Below are positions 26,561 to 34,520 of a stretch of 64,000 nucleotides of DNA, in pieces. The stretch lies in the NCBI GenBank assembly GCA_020636275.1, contig JACJYD010000001.1, positions 434,001 to 498,000 on the forward strand. The letters run 5' to 3'. Made by a program: the position numbers and the translations under genes. How positions within the stretch are numbered: the first letter of the stretch is position 1; each line of letters opens with the position of its first letter. This stretch comes from Lewinellaceae bacterium (lineage in GTDB: Bacteria; Bacteroidota; Bacteroidia; Chitinophagales; Saprospiraceae). The notes below the pieces were generated by a model that was given only the letters and a program-made list of their open reading frames with translations, searched no databases and was not told the DNA's origin.

Positions 26561-26959
26561 ATGCCTACGATTTTTACCCGCATCATTCAGGGCGAAATTC
26601 CCTGCCACAAGGTGGCGGAATCCGATCAGTTCCTGGCTTTTCTCGACATTCGTCCCCTGGTAATGGGGCATACGCTCGTCGTGCCCAAACAGGAAGTGGA
26701 TTATTTCTTCGATCTGGAAGACCGGCATTTGTCCGACATGATGGTCTTTTCCAAAAGAGTGGCGGCAGCCATCCGGAAAACCGTGCCCTGCAAGCGCATT
26801 GGCGTCTCCGTGGTCGGACTGGAAGTGCCGCATGCACACGTCCACCTCATCCCGCTTCAATCCATCGGGGATATGAGCTTTGGGAAAGAGCCGCTCTCCA
26901 TCCCAAACGAAGAGCTGGCGGCGCTGGCCTCGCAGATTAGCCAGGCCTTTCAACCCTGA
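26561..26959 (+). CDS. HIT family nucleotide-binding hydrolase
   Basis: A 132-residue histidine-triad protein. The catalytic triad HAHVHLIP lies near residue 91, preceded by the family start MPTIFTRIIQGEIPCHKVAE and KRIGVSVVGLEVP. HINT-type proteins hydrolyse nucleoside phosphoramidates and related conjugates; the physiological substrate is unclear. It starts 35 bp after greA. It is convergent with gldB with no bases between the two stop codons. Confidence 0.93.
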   Translation: MPTIFTRIIQGEIPCHKVAESDQFLAFLDIRPLVMGHTLVVPKQEVDYFFDLEDRHLSDMMVFSKRVAAAIRKTVPCKRIGVSVVGLEVPHAHVHLIPLQSIGDMSFGKEPLSIPNEELAALASQISQAFQP

Positions 26960-27994
26960 TCACCGCCTGGGCCGGTACTTTGACTGGTCGAGAATAGATT
27001 GAGCATCCTTCAGGTCGATCAATTGCTGAAAGGTCGTCGCCGGGTGCCGTTTCATATATTCCCTGACAATTTGCCAACCCATCCAATTGGCCGTGCGCCC
27101 CGGGGCTTCCGGCGGCATGCCGGGAGAGGAGGGACTGTATTCGACCAGCTTCCGGATGTCCTGCCAATTCGACGAATAAAGGAGGTCCTCGCGAAGGAAA
27201 TGCGCCCAAATGTCCAGCTCATTGTCGGCACACCAGGCGAGCTGGGCAGGCGTGTATTCCATGATCACCGAATCGGGTAAAAAGGGTGCGAGGTGATCGA
27301 GAATGTAAAGTTTTTTCCCGTTGTGGACCATGTAGTCCAGCAGCCGCTCTCCGGGAGGCGGGCCGCACAGATCGGCAACCAGGGGCATGAGGACCTTCGC
27401 CGCGAGGTGGTCCTTGTTGTAGGTGCGGGTCAAATACTGGGAAAAATTGGGATTGCCGGGGTTTAAGTTCCCATAGGGATAGTCGGCACCGAGGAAAAAA
27501 TCCAACCCCACTGCCAGGGAATTATCGCCATAAATAAAGCTGGCCACTGTGTATTCGGAGATGAACGTGGTGAGGTCCGGCTCCTGCATACCGGGAAAAT
27601 AATACTTCAGAAACCGGAAGGATTGGCCGAGTTGCTCCTCCAGGAAATCCAGATTGGGATAAACGATCTCCGTCGTATCGTACAATTTCCGGACGGCGGG
27701 ATGCGTGAGGAACCCTTTGACAAATGCCAGGTGGCCTTCCGGGGCAATCAGCGAATCCTTCGAACCAAGGATCTGGCCGAAGAAAATGGAACCGAATTCC
27801 CCATAATCCTTTTCCAATTTTTCCAGCCCGGCGGCTAATTGCGACGTGTCGAGCTGAAACAGGTCCTTTTCAAATCGCCGGATTTTTACCTCCGCAGGAA
27901 TATGCGATACGTCTGGAATATCGTTACTTTTGTTACATTGGCAGGATTGCACGACAAGTGCGATAAACACGGCAAAAAACAAAAGGCGGTTCAT
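26960..27994 (-). CDS. gldB: Gliding motility lipoprotein GldB
   Basis: A 344-residue lipoprotein with the lipobox VQSC (Cys18). It matches GldB in length and in its segments: EVKIRRFEKDLFQLDT near the N terminus, FGDN-type centre (FIYGDNSLAVGLDFFLG), and the typical end GWQIVREYMKR...DAQSILDQSKYRPRR. GldB is required for gliding in Flavobacterium johnsoniae; its biochemical activity is not established. It is divergent from a beta-barrel gene and convergent with the HIT gene. Confidence 0.87.
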   Translation of the reverse strand: MNRLLFFAVFIALVVQSCQCNKSNDIPDVSHIPAEVKIRRFEKDLFQLDTSQLAAGLEKLEKDYGEFGSIFFGQILGSKDSLIAPEGHLAFVKGFLTHPAVRKLYDTTEIVYPNLDFLEEQLGQSFRFLKYYFPGMQEPDLTTFISEYTVASFIYGDNSLAVGLDFFLGADYPYGNLNPGNPNFSQYLTRTYNKDHLAAKVLMPLVADLCGPPPGERLLDYMVHNGKKLYILDHLAPFLPDSVIMEYTPAQLAWCADNELDIWAHFLREDLLYSSNWQDIRKLVEYSPSSPGMPPEAPGRTANWMGWQIVREYMKRHPATTFQQLIDLKDAQSILDQSKYRPRR

Positions 27995-28029
27995 ATGCTT
28001 GGTTTTAGATCAACAGGAGCATTGAAACG

Positions 28030-28037
28030 CAAAGATA
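28030..28037 (-). promoter_or_regulatory. Predicted gldB -7 promoter element
   Basis: On the minus strand TATCTTTG matches TAnnTTTG. It would give a start near 28023 and a leader of about 29 nt before the gldB ATG. The best -33 candidate (TTG at 28064-28062) is 24 bp away. Confidence 0.45.
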
Positions 28038-28106
28038 GAATGCCGTGTTGCATTTTTACCACAATTAACCACAACGGCTTCACACGGCTGAAAAAACAAT
28101 TCTATC

Positions 28107-28847
28107 ATGAAAAAATTGCTGTCAGTTCTGTTCTTTGTCGCCGCCGCCTGGACGATCCTACCGGCTCAGTATGGTTTCCGCTTTGGTTTTCAAGCCAGCC
28201 CTATTTTCTCCTGGATGGATACCGATAACCGGTATATCAACTCCAACGGGCAAGACCTGGGCTTTCGGATCGGCGCCAAGATCGACTATTTCTTTGCCGA
28301 AAAATACGCCCTCACCACCGGGTTGAACCTCGGATTTAACCAGGGGGGCGAGTTGCTCCACGACTACGGCGGAGACCTGCTCGGGAAAACGGGATTGCCG
28401 GAGGCCTACCGCATGTTGCCCAATAGCACAACTATCCATTATCATATCAACTATATCGACATTCCGGTGGGATTACATCTACTGACCAATGAGATATTCC
28501 GGGATGTGCGCTTCTTCTTCGAAGTGCCCGTTTTTAACCTCGGTATTTTATACGGGGCAAAAGGAGATATTGCCGGTACGGGCCTCGAAACCCTGACAGG
28601 AGAAACCATCAGCAAAGATATCGTCCCGTTCAGCATCTCCTGGGGCCTGGGAGGCGGTCTGGAATACAACCTTCGGGGTAACTCCAGCGGTGACACCAAC
28701 CTTTTTGTCGGCGCATTTTACAACCAGGGATTTACCGATGTGACCCGCGATGCCGGGACGAAGATCTTACCAGACGGGACACAGGAGCCCGAGGACTCCA
28801 GAGCGCTGCTCCGGGGTATTACCCTGTTTTTAGGAATAATGTTTTAA
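28107..28847 (+). CDS. PorT-type outer-membrane beta-barrel protein
   Basis: A 246-residue protein with a signal peptide (about 1-20) and a predicted eight-stranded barrel: repeated amphipathic strands such as YGFRFGFQASPIFSWM, RIGAKIDYFFAEKYALTTGL and HINYIDIPVGLHLL, ending LFLGIMF with a terminal Phe. The pattern is that of the outer membrane beta-barrel/PorT-like family common in Bacteroidota. Assignment to the T9SS component PorT itself is not supported. It is divergent from gldB with 112 bp between the starts. Confidence 0.8.
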   Translation: MKKLLSVLFFVAAAWTILPAQYGFRFGFQASPIFSWMDTDNRYINSNGQDLGFRIGAKIDYFFAEKYALTTGLNLGFNQGGELLHDYGGDLLGKTGLPEAYRMLPNSTTIHYHINYIDIPVGLHLLTNEIFRDVRFFFEVPVFNLGILYGAKGDIAGTGLETLTGETISKDIVPFSISWGLGGGLEYNLRGNSSGDTNLFVGAFYNQGFTDVTRDAGTKILPDGTQEPEDSRALLRGITLFLGIMF

Positions 28848-28855
28848 GGTGGTAC

Positions 28856-28876
28856 GGGGCTTCTCGCCCCATTTTT
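28856..28876 (+). terminator. Weak intrinsic terminator after the beta-barrel gene
   Basis: GGGGC (28856-28860) and GCCCC (28866-28870) form a short stem, followed by ATTTTT. It may only partly stop transcription into nadC. Confidence 0.45.
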
Positions 28877-28898
28877 CTTCTGAAAAAATGATTACCGG

Positions 28899-29780
28899 AT
28901 GGAATTAGTATTTCAATCCAAGGACCAGTATCTGGATGCCTTTATCGAAAACGGACTTTTGGAGGATGTGGGCGAAGGCGACCATACTTCCCTGGCCTGT
29001 ATCCCTTCCGACGACCGGTGCCGTGCCAAACTTTTTGTGAAAGATGCCGGAGTGATCGCCGGGATCGAGGTGGCCCGCCGCATTTTTCAAAAAGTGGACC
29101 CCGAAGCCAAATTTCAGGAATTTTTGCCCGATGGTGCGGATGTGGACTACGGCGAGGTGGCTTTCGAAGTGGAGTGCAACACCCAGGCTTTGCTGAAGGC
29201 CGAACGCCTCGTACTCAACACGATGCAACGCATGAGCGGTATCGCGACCCTGAGCAACCGGTTTGCTTTCGAAGTGGAAGACCTGGGCGCCAAGATCCTG
29301 GACACCCGGAAAACCACGCCCATGATCCGCTTTCTGGAGAAATGGGCCGTCCGTCTGGGGGGGTGCCACAATTACCGCACCGGCCTCTACGACTGGATCA
29401 TGATCAAAGACAACCACATCGACGAATGCGGAGGGGTCGGGAAAGCCATCGAACGGGTCGCAGCCTATCAAAAAGAAAAGGGGCTGCGGTTGAAGGTAAC
29501 CGTCGAAGTGCGCAACCTGGTCGAGCTGTACGAAGTATTGGAAGTAGGGGGGATCGACCGGATCCTTCTCGATAATTTTGAGCTCCCCCTTCTGGAAGAA
29601 GCCGTTGCGATCGTGGGAAAACGTTTTGAAACCGAAGCGTCAGGAGGAATTACCATTCACAATGTACGCCGCGTGGCCCAAACCGGAGTAGATTATATTT
29701 CGGTTGGAGCCCTGACGCATTCTGCCGTCAGCCTGGACCTCAGCCTTAAGGTCATCAAGGAAGGTCAGGATCCCGGATAG
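28899..29780 (+). CDS. nadC: Nicotinate-nucleotide diphosphorylase (carboxylating)
   Basis: Quinolinate phosphoribosyltransferase: quinolinate plus PRPP gives nicotinate mononucleotide in de novo NAD synthesis. The 293 residues contain EDVGEGDHTSLA near the start, the signature LDTRKTTPMIRFLEKWAV followed by GGCHNYRTGLYDWIMIKDNH, and the C-terminal EASGGITIHNVRRVAQTGVD phosphate-binding segment. Family length is about 280-295. nadA and nadB are not in the window. Confidence 0.95.
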   Translation: MELVFQSKDQYLDAFIENGLLEDVGEGDHTSLACIPSDDRCRAKLFVKDAGVIAGIEVARRIFQKVDPEAKFQEFLPDGADVDYGEVAFEVECNTQALLKAERLVLNTMQRMSGIATLSNRFAFEVEDLGAKILDTRKTTPMIRFLEKWAVRLGGCHNYRTGLYDWIMIKDNHIDECGGVGKAIERVAAYQKEKGLRLKVTVEVRNLVELYEVLEVGGIDRILLDNFELPLLEEAVAIVGKRFETEASGGITIHNVRRVAQTGVDYISVGALTHSAVSLDLSLKVIKEGQDPG

Positions 29781-29955
29781 TTTTGAACGCTCAACCAGAG
29801 CAACAACGAAAGGGAGATCACGATAATCCAAAACCGGAAATCGCGGTAAAACAATGGGGACTTTTTGAGATCCATTTTTGACAGGATTAAAGAAAATGAA
29901 CACGTTGGGGGGGTGTCGGTTTCTCTAGTCCAAAAAAGATGCCAAAAAAGAAAAT

Positions 29956-29990
29956 AACGGAGAGGGGCGTTGAATGCGCCCCTCTCCGTT
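29956..29990 (-). terminator. Rho-independent terminator after pyrD
   Basis: A perfect 14-bp stem (29956-29969 with 29977-29990; arm AACGGAGAGGGGCG) encloses the 7-nt loop TTGAATG. On the minus strand it is followed by a U-rich run (TTATTTTCTTTTTT). It begins at the last base of the pyrD stop codon. Confidence 0.88.
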
Positions 29991-31030
29991 CAAGTTAAAA
30001 GACCTTGTTTGATCTTTCGGATCAGGGTGGGCCCCTCGTAGATGAGACTGGAATAGACCTGGACCAGAGTGGCGCCGGCTTCCAGTTTTTCCCGGGCATC
30101 TTTGGCGCTGCCAATTCCCCCGACGCCAACGATGGGCGTCTCCTCCCCCAGCCGTTCATGCAGGTAGCGGATCACTTCGGTCGCCCGTTCCCGAAGGGGT
30201 TGTCCGCTGAGACCGCCTGCGCCAAGCGCCTCAACCAGAGGAGCGGGTGTATGTAAACCATCCCTGGAAATCGTGGTATTCGTAGCAATAATCCCCGCCA
30301 GCCGGGTCTCGCGGACGATAGCGATGATATCGTCGAGTTGGGCATCGCTCAGGTCCGGAGCAATTTTAAGCAGAATGGGTTTAGGGGTCTGCTTTTCCCG
30401 GTTGAGGTCCTGAAGTTTTTGAAGCAAGGCCTGGAGCGGTTCCTTTTCCTGCAATTCCCGGAGGCCGGGCGTATTGGGCGAACTCACATTTACCACAAAG
30501 TAATCGACGAAGGGGAAAAGCGCCTCAAAACAGGCCACGTAGTCGGCATTGGCTTCGTCATTGGGGGTGACCTTGTTCTTGCCGATATTTCCTCCGATCA
30601 GGATGCCGGGAGGGCGTGGTTTTTGCAGCTGCCGGACCAGATAGTCCAGCCCTTTATTGTTGAACCCCATTCGATTGATGAGCGCCTTGTCTGCAGGCAG
30701 GCGGAATAGGCGCGGTTTGGGATTGCCGTCCTGTGCCCGCGGGGTGACGGTGCCTACTTCCAAAAATCCAAACCCCAGGTGGGCCATCACCGGAATATAC
30801 TCCCCGTTTTTGTCGAATCCGGCGGCCAGGCCGATCGGATTTCGGAAGCGAAGGCCGAAGACCTCCCGTTCCAGGCGAGGGTCCTCCAGCTTGAAGGCCC
30901 CCTTTATCCAGGCTGAAAGAAAGGGGATCCGCAGGGCTATTTTGAAAAATGCTATCGTCAGGGAATGGGCCCGTTCAGGCGAAAGATAGAAGAGGAAAGG
31001 CTTGAGAATTGACCGGTATAGAAGTTCCAA
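29990..31030 (-). CDS. pyrD: Dihydroorotate dehydrogenase (quinone), class 2
   Basis: Membrane-associated flavoenzyme that oxidises dihydroorotate to orotate. The protein shows the class 2 N-terminal helix region (LYRSILKPFLFYLSPERAH), GLAAGFDKNGEYIPVM, the catalytic Ser in VNVSSPNTPGLRELQ, and GVGGIGSAKDAREKLEAGA for FMN phosphate binding. No ATG exists near the start. TTG at 31030 (346 residues) aligns best with the usual class 2 start; TTG at 31066 (358 residues) is the alternative. It follows the Nudix gene closely on the same strand. Confidence 0.93.
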   Translation of the reverse strand: MELLYRSILKPFLFYLSPERAHSLTIAFFKIALRIPFLSAWIKGAFKLEDPRLEREVFGLRFRNPIGLAAGFDKNGEYIPVMAHLGFGFLEVGTVTPRAQDGNPKPRLFRLPADKALINRMGFNNKGLDYLVRQLQKPRPPGILIGGNIGKNKVTPNDEANADYVACFEALFPFVDYFVVNVSSPNTPGLRELQEKEPLQALLQKLQDLNREKQTPKPILLKIAPDLSDAQLDDIIAIVRETRLAGIIATNTTISRDGLHTPAPLVEALGAGGLSGQPLRERATEVIRYLHERLGEETPIVGVGGIGSAKDAREKLEAGATLVQVYSSLIYEGPTLIRKIKQGLLT

Positions 31031-31080
31031 GGGGCGAGGTTTTATTTTCAGGAACAAAAATAGCAAAAATGAGCCGGCAA

Positions 31081-31713
31081 CTAATTTTCCAACAATTCAA
31101 GCAGCTCGCTCAGCATCATCGCCGTGGCGCCCCAGATCACTTTTCCGAGGACATTGAAATACGGGACGTCCTTCAGCAGGATATTTGAAGAAATGCGCAG
31201 ATCGGTGGTTTGGCGGGTCGCCGGATCGCACAGGAGGTCGAGTGGCGCCTCTACGATCGATGCGACTTCCTCCCATTGGGGAAAAAAAGTGGGGGTGGTC
31301 TCCAGAACTCCCACAAAGGGGTGTACCTGATAATTACTGACGGGTATGTAGAGGTCTGTAAGCGCGCCCAATACTTCTACCCGGCTGGTATCGACACCGA
31401 TCTCTTCCCGGGTTTCGCGCAGGGCGGTGCGCAGCATCGTGCCGTCGGCTTCTTCGAATCGTCCGCCGGGGAAGCTGATCTGGCCGCCATGCCGGTCGTT
31501 GGGGTTGTGGGATACCCGCTCGATCAGGGCCAGGTTCCACTGCCCTTCGCGATCCGGGTAAAACAAGGCCAGTACCCCGGCCTGCCGGGCGTGGTCCGGA
31601 ACGGGAACATCGATCCGGCGGGCAACATGGGCCATTCGGAATTGTGCATCTTTCCCGGGAAGCGGGCCATGCAACCGTTCTTTCAGTTGCATCAAACTCG
31701 TATGCGTAATCAT
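31081..31713 (-). CDS. Nudix hydrolase, CoA pyrophosphatase-like
   Basis: A 210-residue Nudix protein. The Nudix box is intact (GGRFEE, then RETREEIGV), and directly before it lies HNPNDRHGGQISFPGG, the UPF0035-like motif typical of CoA pyrophosphatases such as NudL. The likely reaction is cleavage of CoA or its derivatives to 3',5'-ADP and phosphopantetheine (family inference). I chose ATG 31713; ATG 31692 is possible, and the upstream TTG at 31749 is unlikely. It precedes pyrD in a two-gene operon and is divergent from serA. Confidence 0.88.
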   Translation of the reverse strand: MITHTSLMQLKERLHGPLPGKDAQFRMAHVARRIDVPVPDHARQAGVLALFYPDREGQWNLALIERVSHNPNDRHGGQISFPGGRFEEADGTMLRTALRETREEIGVDTSRVEVLGALTDLYIPVSNYQVHPFVGVLETTPTFFPQWEEVASIVEAPLDLLCDPATRQTTDLRISSNILLKDVPYFNVLGKVIWGATAMMLSELLELLEN

Positions 31714-31832
31714 GCTGTCAAAACATCTGAAAGCAGCGGGAGGTTTCAAAAATCATGAATAAGGCAATAAATGAAAGATGGCTTTAAAATCAGCGGTATT
31801 ATACCTTACTTTGCAATGCAAAATCACCTGCC

Positions 31833-32798
31833 ATGATCAAGATCCTCGCCAACGACGGAATCCATGAAGATGGATTAACATTGTTAGAAGAAGCTGGTTA
31901 TCAAGTAGACACCAAGAAAGTGCCCCAGGAAGACCTTCCCAAGGTCTTACCCGCGTATGATGTGATCATCGTGCGGAGCGCCACCAAGGTCACCCGCGAA
32001 GTCATTGAAGCTTGTCCCAACCTGAAGATCATCGCACGCGGTGGTGTAGGGTTGGATAATATCGACGTGGAATTTGCCCGCACCCGGGGCATTACCGTGA
32101 TGAATACGCCGGCTTCCTCCTCCCAGGCGGTAGCCGAACTGACCTTTGCCCATATGTTTTCCTTGTCCAGAAGGTTGTATTTGTCCAACCGGGTCATGCC
32201 GCAAAAAGGACAGACCGATTTCAAGAACCTCAAAAAGGCCTATTCCGACGGCGTTCAATTGCGGGGCAGAACGCTGGGCATTCTCGGATTTGGTCGTATC
32301 GGCCGCGAAGTAGCGCGTATTGGTGTGGCCTTGGGGATGCATGTGATTCCGGTCGATATGGTCGTAGACGAGGTGGAGATCGATATCAATGTCTTTCACT
32401 CGGAAGACGTCAGCTTATCCGTGCGGGTGCGCACTTCCGAATTGGAGGAGATGTTGGCTAAGAGCGATTTCATAACGCTGCACGTGCCGTTCAGCGGCGG
32501 CCGCCCCCTCATCACGGAAGAAGAGATCGCAAAAATGAAAACCGGGGTTTACCTCATCAATACCAGCCGGGGTGGCGCGGTCGACGAAACGGCCCTGCTC
32601 AATGGGTTGAAAAGCGGCAAGATCGCCGGCGCCGGTCTAGATGTGTTTGAAGACGAGCCGAAGCCCAAAAAAGAATTGATGGAACACCCGAAGATCTCCG
32701 TTACACCCCATATCGGCGCCTCTACGCAGGAAGCCCAAGGGCTCATCGGCCTCGAACTGGCCGACCGGATACTTGCCTTCTTCGGGGATGACAAATAA
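31833..32798 (+). CDS. serA: D-3-phosphoglycerate dehydrogenase (short form)
   Basis: NAD-dependent first step of serine biosynthesis. The 321 residues have the D-2-hydroxyacid dehydrogenase layout: the Rossmann motif LGILGFGRIGREVARIG and the catalytic Arg in NTSRGGAVDETALL, Glu in FEDEP and His in TPHIGASTQEAQ. It lacks the C-terminal ACT or intervening domain of longer SerA enzymes, so serine feedback is not expected. The pathway assignment is likely, but other 2-hydroxyacid substrates cannot be excluded. Confidence 0.88.
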   Translation: MIKILANDGIHEDGLTLLEEAGYQVDTKKVPQEDLPKVLPAYDVIIVRSATKVTREVIEACPNLKIIARGGVGLDNIDVEFARTRGITVMNTPASSSQAVAELTFAHMFSLSRRLYLSNRVMPQKGQTDFKNLKKAYSDGVQLRGRTLGILGFGRIGREVARIGVALGMHVIPVDMVVDEVEIDINVFHSEDVSLSVRVRTSELEEMLAKSDFITLHVPFSGGRPLITEEEIAKMKTGVYLINTSRGGAVDETALLNGLKSGKIAGAGLDVFEDEPKPKKELMEHPKISVTPHIGASTQEAQGLIGLELADRILAFFGDDK

Positions 32799-32805
32799 TA
32801 TTGAA

Positions 32806-32841
32806 AAATAAGAGCGGGCGCGAAAGGGCCCGCTCTTATTT
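32806..32841. terminator. Bidirectional terminator between serA and the GbsR-type gene
   Basis: A 14-bp stem, AAATAAGAGCGGGC (32806-32819) with GCCCGCTCTTATTT (32828-32841), and an 8-nt loop. U/A tracts at both ends suit termination of both convergent genes. It overlaps the stop codon of the minus-strand gene. Confidence 0.85.
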
Positions 32842-33339
32842 TACCATTTTCAGGAATGTCCCCACAAACCAGTTCGAATCAGCCCGGGTGAGGGTGTCCA
32901 GCGTTGCATTGGCCTTGTTCGAGAACAGTTTGATGTCCCGAATGACCTGTTGAAACTCCTCCGCTTGCGGGTTGTCGGTGATATCCACGCCGGATACTTC
33001 CTCCAGCACCTTCAGCATGGGCTCCAGTTCCCGTTTCTTGCGCTGGATGATAATCTTTTTGACGACTTCCCACATGTCCTTTTCGGCTCGAAAAAACTCG
33101 CGCCGTTCTCCTGCTTTCAATTCCTTGCTGACCAGACCCCAGTCGATGAGGGCGCGCAGGTTCATATTGGCATTACCTCTCGAAACCTGGAGTTCTTCCA
33201 TGATCTCATCGGCGCTCAGCGGCTCCGGTGAAATGAGCAGTAAAGCATGGATCTGGGCCATGGTGCGGTTGACCCCCCAACTGGAGCCCAGGGCTCCCCA
33301 GGATTGGATGAACTTTTCTTTGCCTTCCGCAAAATCCAT
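32836..33339 (-). CDS. GbsR/MarR-family transcriptional regulator
   Basis: A 167-residue winged-helix DNA-binding protein. The GbsR-type start FIQSWGALGSSWGVNRTMAQ is followed by the helix-turn-helix region PLSADEIMEELQVSRGNANM and the wing (SKELKAGERREFFRAEKDMW). The C-terminal helices probably dimerise. GbsR relatives often control osmolyte or one-carbon genes. Its location 57 bp after gcvT on the same strand suggests co-transcription, but the target is unknown. Confidence 0.88.
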   Translation of the reverse strand: MDFAEGKEKFIQSWGALGSSWGVNRTMAQIHALLLISPEPLSADEIMEELQVSRGNANMNLRALIDWGLVSKELKAGERREFFRAEKDMWEVVKKIIIQRKKRELEPMLKVLEEVSGVDITDNPQAEEFQQVIRDIKLFSNKANATLDTLTRADSNWFVGTFLKMVK

Positions 33340-33396
33340 AGCTTATGTTTTGATGGTATGGATAATAACAACCAAAGGCGCCATTATCCTAAAAAT

Positions 33397-34506
33397 TTAT
33401 TCGTTCTTATAGATCGGCAGGGAGACCACCGTGGCTTCCAGGCGCTTGTTTCCGGCTACTACCAGAATGCTGGAGCCGGGTTGGCTGAAGGGCATGGCCA
33501 CATACCCCATGCCGATGGGCTGTTCCATGGAGGGCGACTGGGTGCCGGAGGTCACTTCGCCGATCACATTCCCCGCTGCATCTTCAATGGGATAACCATG
33601 ACGGGGCACCCGGCGATCGCCGAGGATAAATCCCACCAGCTTACGGGAGAGCCCGTTTTCTTTTTGTTTCCCGATCCAGTCGCACCCGACGAAATCGCCT
33701 TTTTTGAGTTTGGTGATCCAACCCAGTCCGGCTTCGAGTGGCGAAGTGGTATCGTTGATGTCATTTCCGTAGAGGCAATAGCCCATTTCCAGGCGGAGTG
33801 TATCGCGGGCCCCAAGGCCGATGGGTTTGATGTCGTGCGATTTGCCGGCTTCGAAAATAGCATCCCAAAGGGCAGGCAGCTGAGCGGCTTCGGCATAGAG
33901 TTCGAACCCGCCGGCCCCGGTGTAACCGGTAGCGGAGATCAGCACGTTGTCGATACCCGCAAAACGGCCCTTGGTAAAGTGGTAGTAAGCGATGTTGTCG
34001 AGCGGAATATCAGTGAGGGATTGCAGGACTTTGGAGGCGTTTGGGCCTTGAACCGCCAGCAAGCCGGTTTCATCGGAGATGTTGATCAGCCGGGTGTCGA
34101 ATGTATTGTGTTTGCTGATCCAGTTCCAGTCTTTCTCCATGTTGGAAGCGTTGACGACGAGCATGAATGCCTGCTCCCCTTCCGCACACATTTCTTCAGA
34201 GAGGCGGTAGACCAGCAGGTCGTCCACTATGCCGCCGTCGTTATTGGGCAGACAGGAATATTGGGCCTGCCCGATAGCCAGCTTGGACGCATCGTTAGAG
34301 GTCACTTTCTGCACCAGGTCCAGCGCCTGCTTGCCGCGGACGATAAATTCGCCCATGTGGGAAACGTCGAAAACTCCGACGTTCTTCCGGACCACGTGGT
34401 GTTCTTCCGTAATACCGGTGTAGGAAACCGGCATGTTATACCCTGCAAATTCGACCATCTTGGCGCCGAGGGCAATGTGCTTATCATTGAGTGGGGTGAA
34501 TTTCAT
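33397..34506 (-). CDS. gcvT: Glycine cleavage system aminomethyltransferase (T protein)
   Basis: Transfers the methylene group from the aminomethyl-lipoyl H protein to tetrahydrofolate. The 369 residues start MKFTPLNDKHIALGAKMVEF and contain the folate-binding region FDVSHMGEFIVRG, YTGAGGFELY and GLGARDTLRLEMGYCLYGND. Length is normal. It lies 20 bp downstream of the HEAT/cyclophilin gene and upstream of the GbsR-type regulator on the minus strand. serA, a serine/one-carbon gene, is next to this operon. Confidence 0.95.
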   Translation of the reverse strand: MKFTPLNDKHIALGAKMVEFAGYNMPVSYTGITEEHHVVRKNVGVFDVSHMGEFIVRGKQALDLVQKVTSNDASKLAIGQAQYSCLPNNDGGIVDDLLVYRLSEEMCAEGEQAFMLVVNASNMEKDWNWISKHNTFDTRLINISDETGLLAVQGPNASKVLQSLTDIPLDNIAYYHFTKGRFAGIDNVLISATGYTGAGGFELYAEAAQLPALWDAIFEAGKSHDIKPIGLGARDTLRLEMGYCLYGNDINDTTSPLEAGLGWITKLKKGDFVGCDWIGKQKENGLSRKLVGFILGDRRVPRHGYPIEDAAGNVIGEVTSGTQSPSMEQPIGMGYVAMPFSQPGSSILVVAGNKRLEATVVSLPIYKNE

Positions 34507-34520
34507 AAATGTAAATTTTA

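Noticed and set aside
28107..28847. Assignment as the T9SS component PorT
   Set aside because: The protein fits the general PorT-like barrel family, but such barrels are numerous and nothing specific to PorT was seen.
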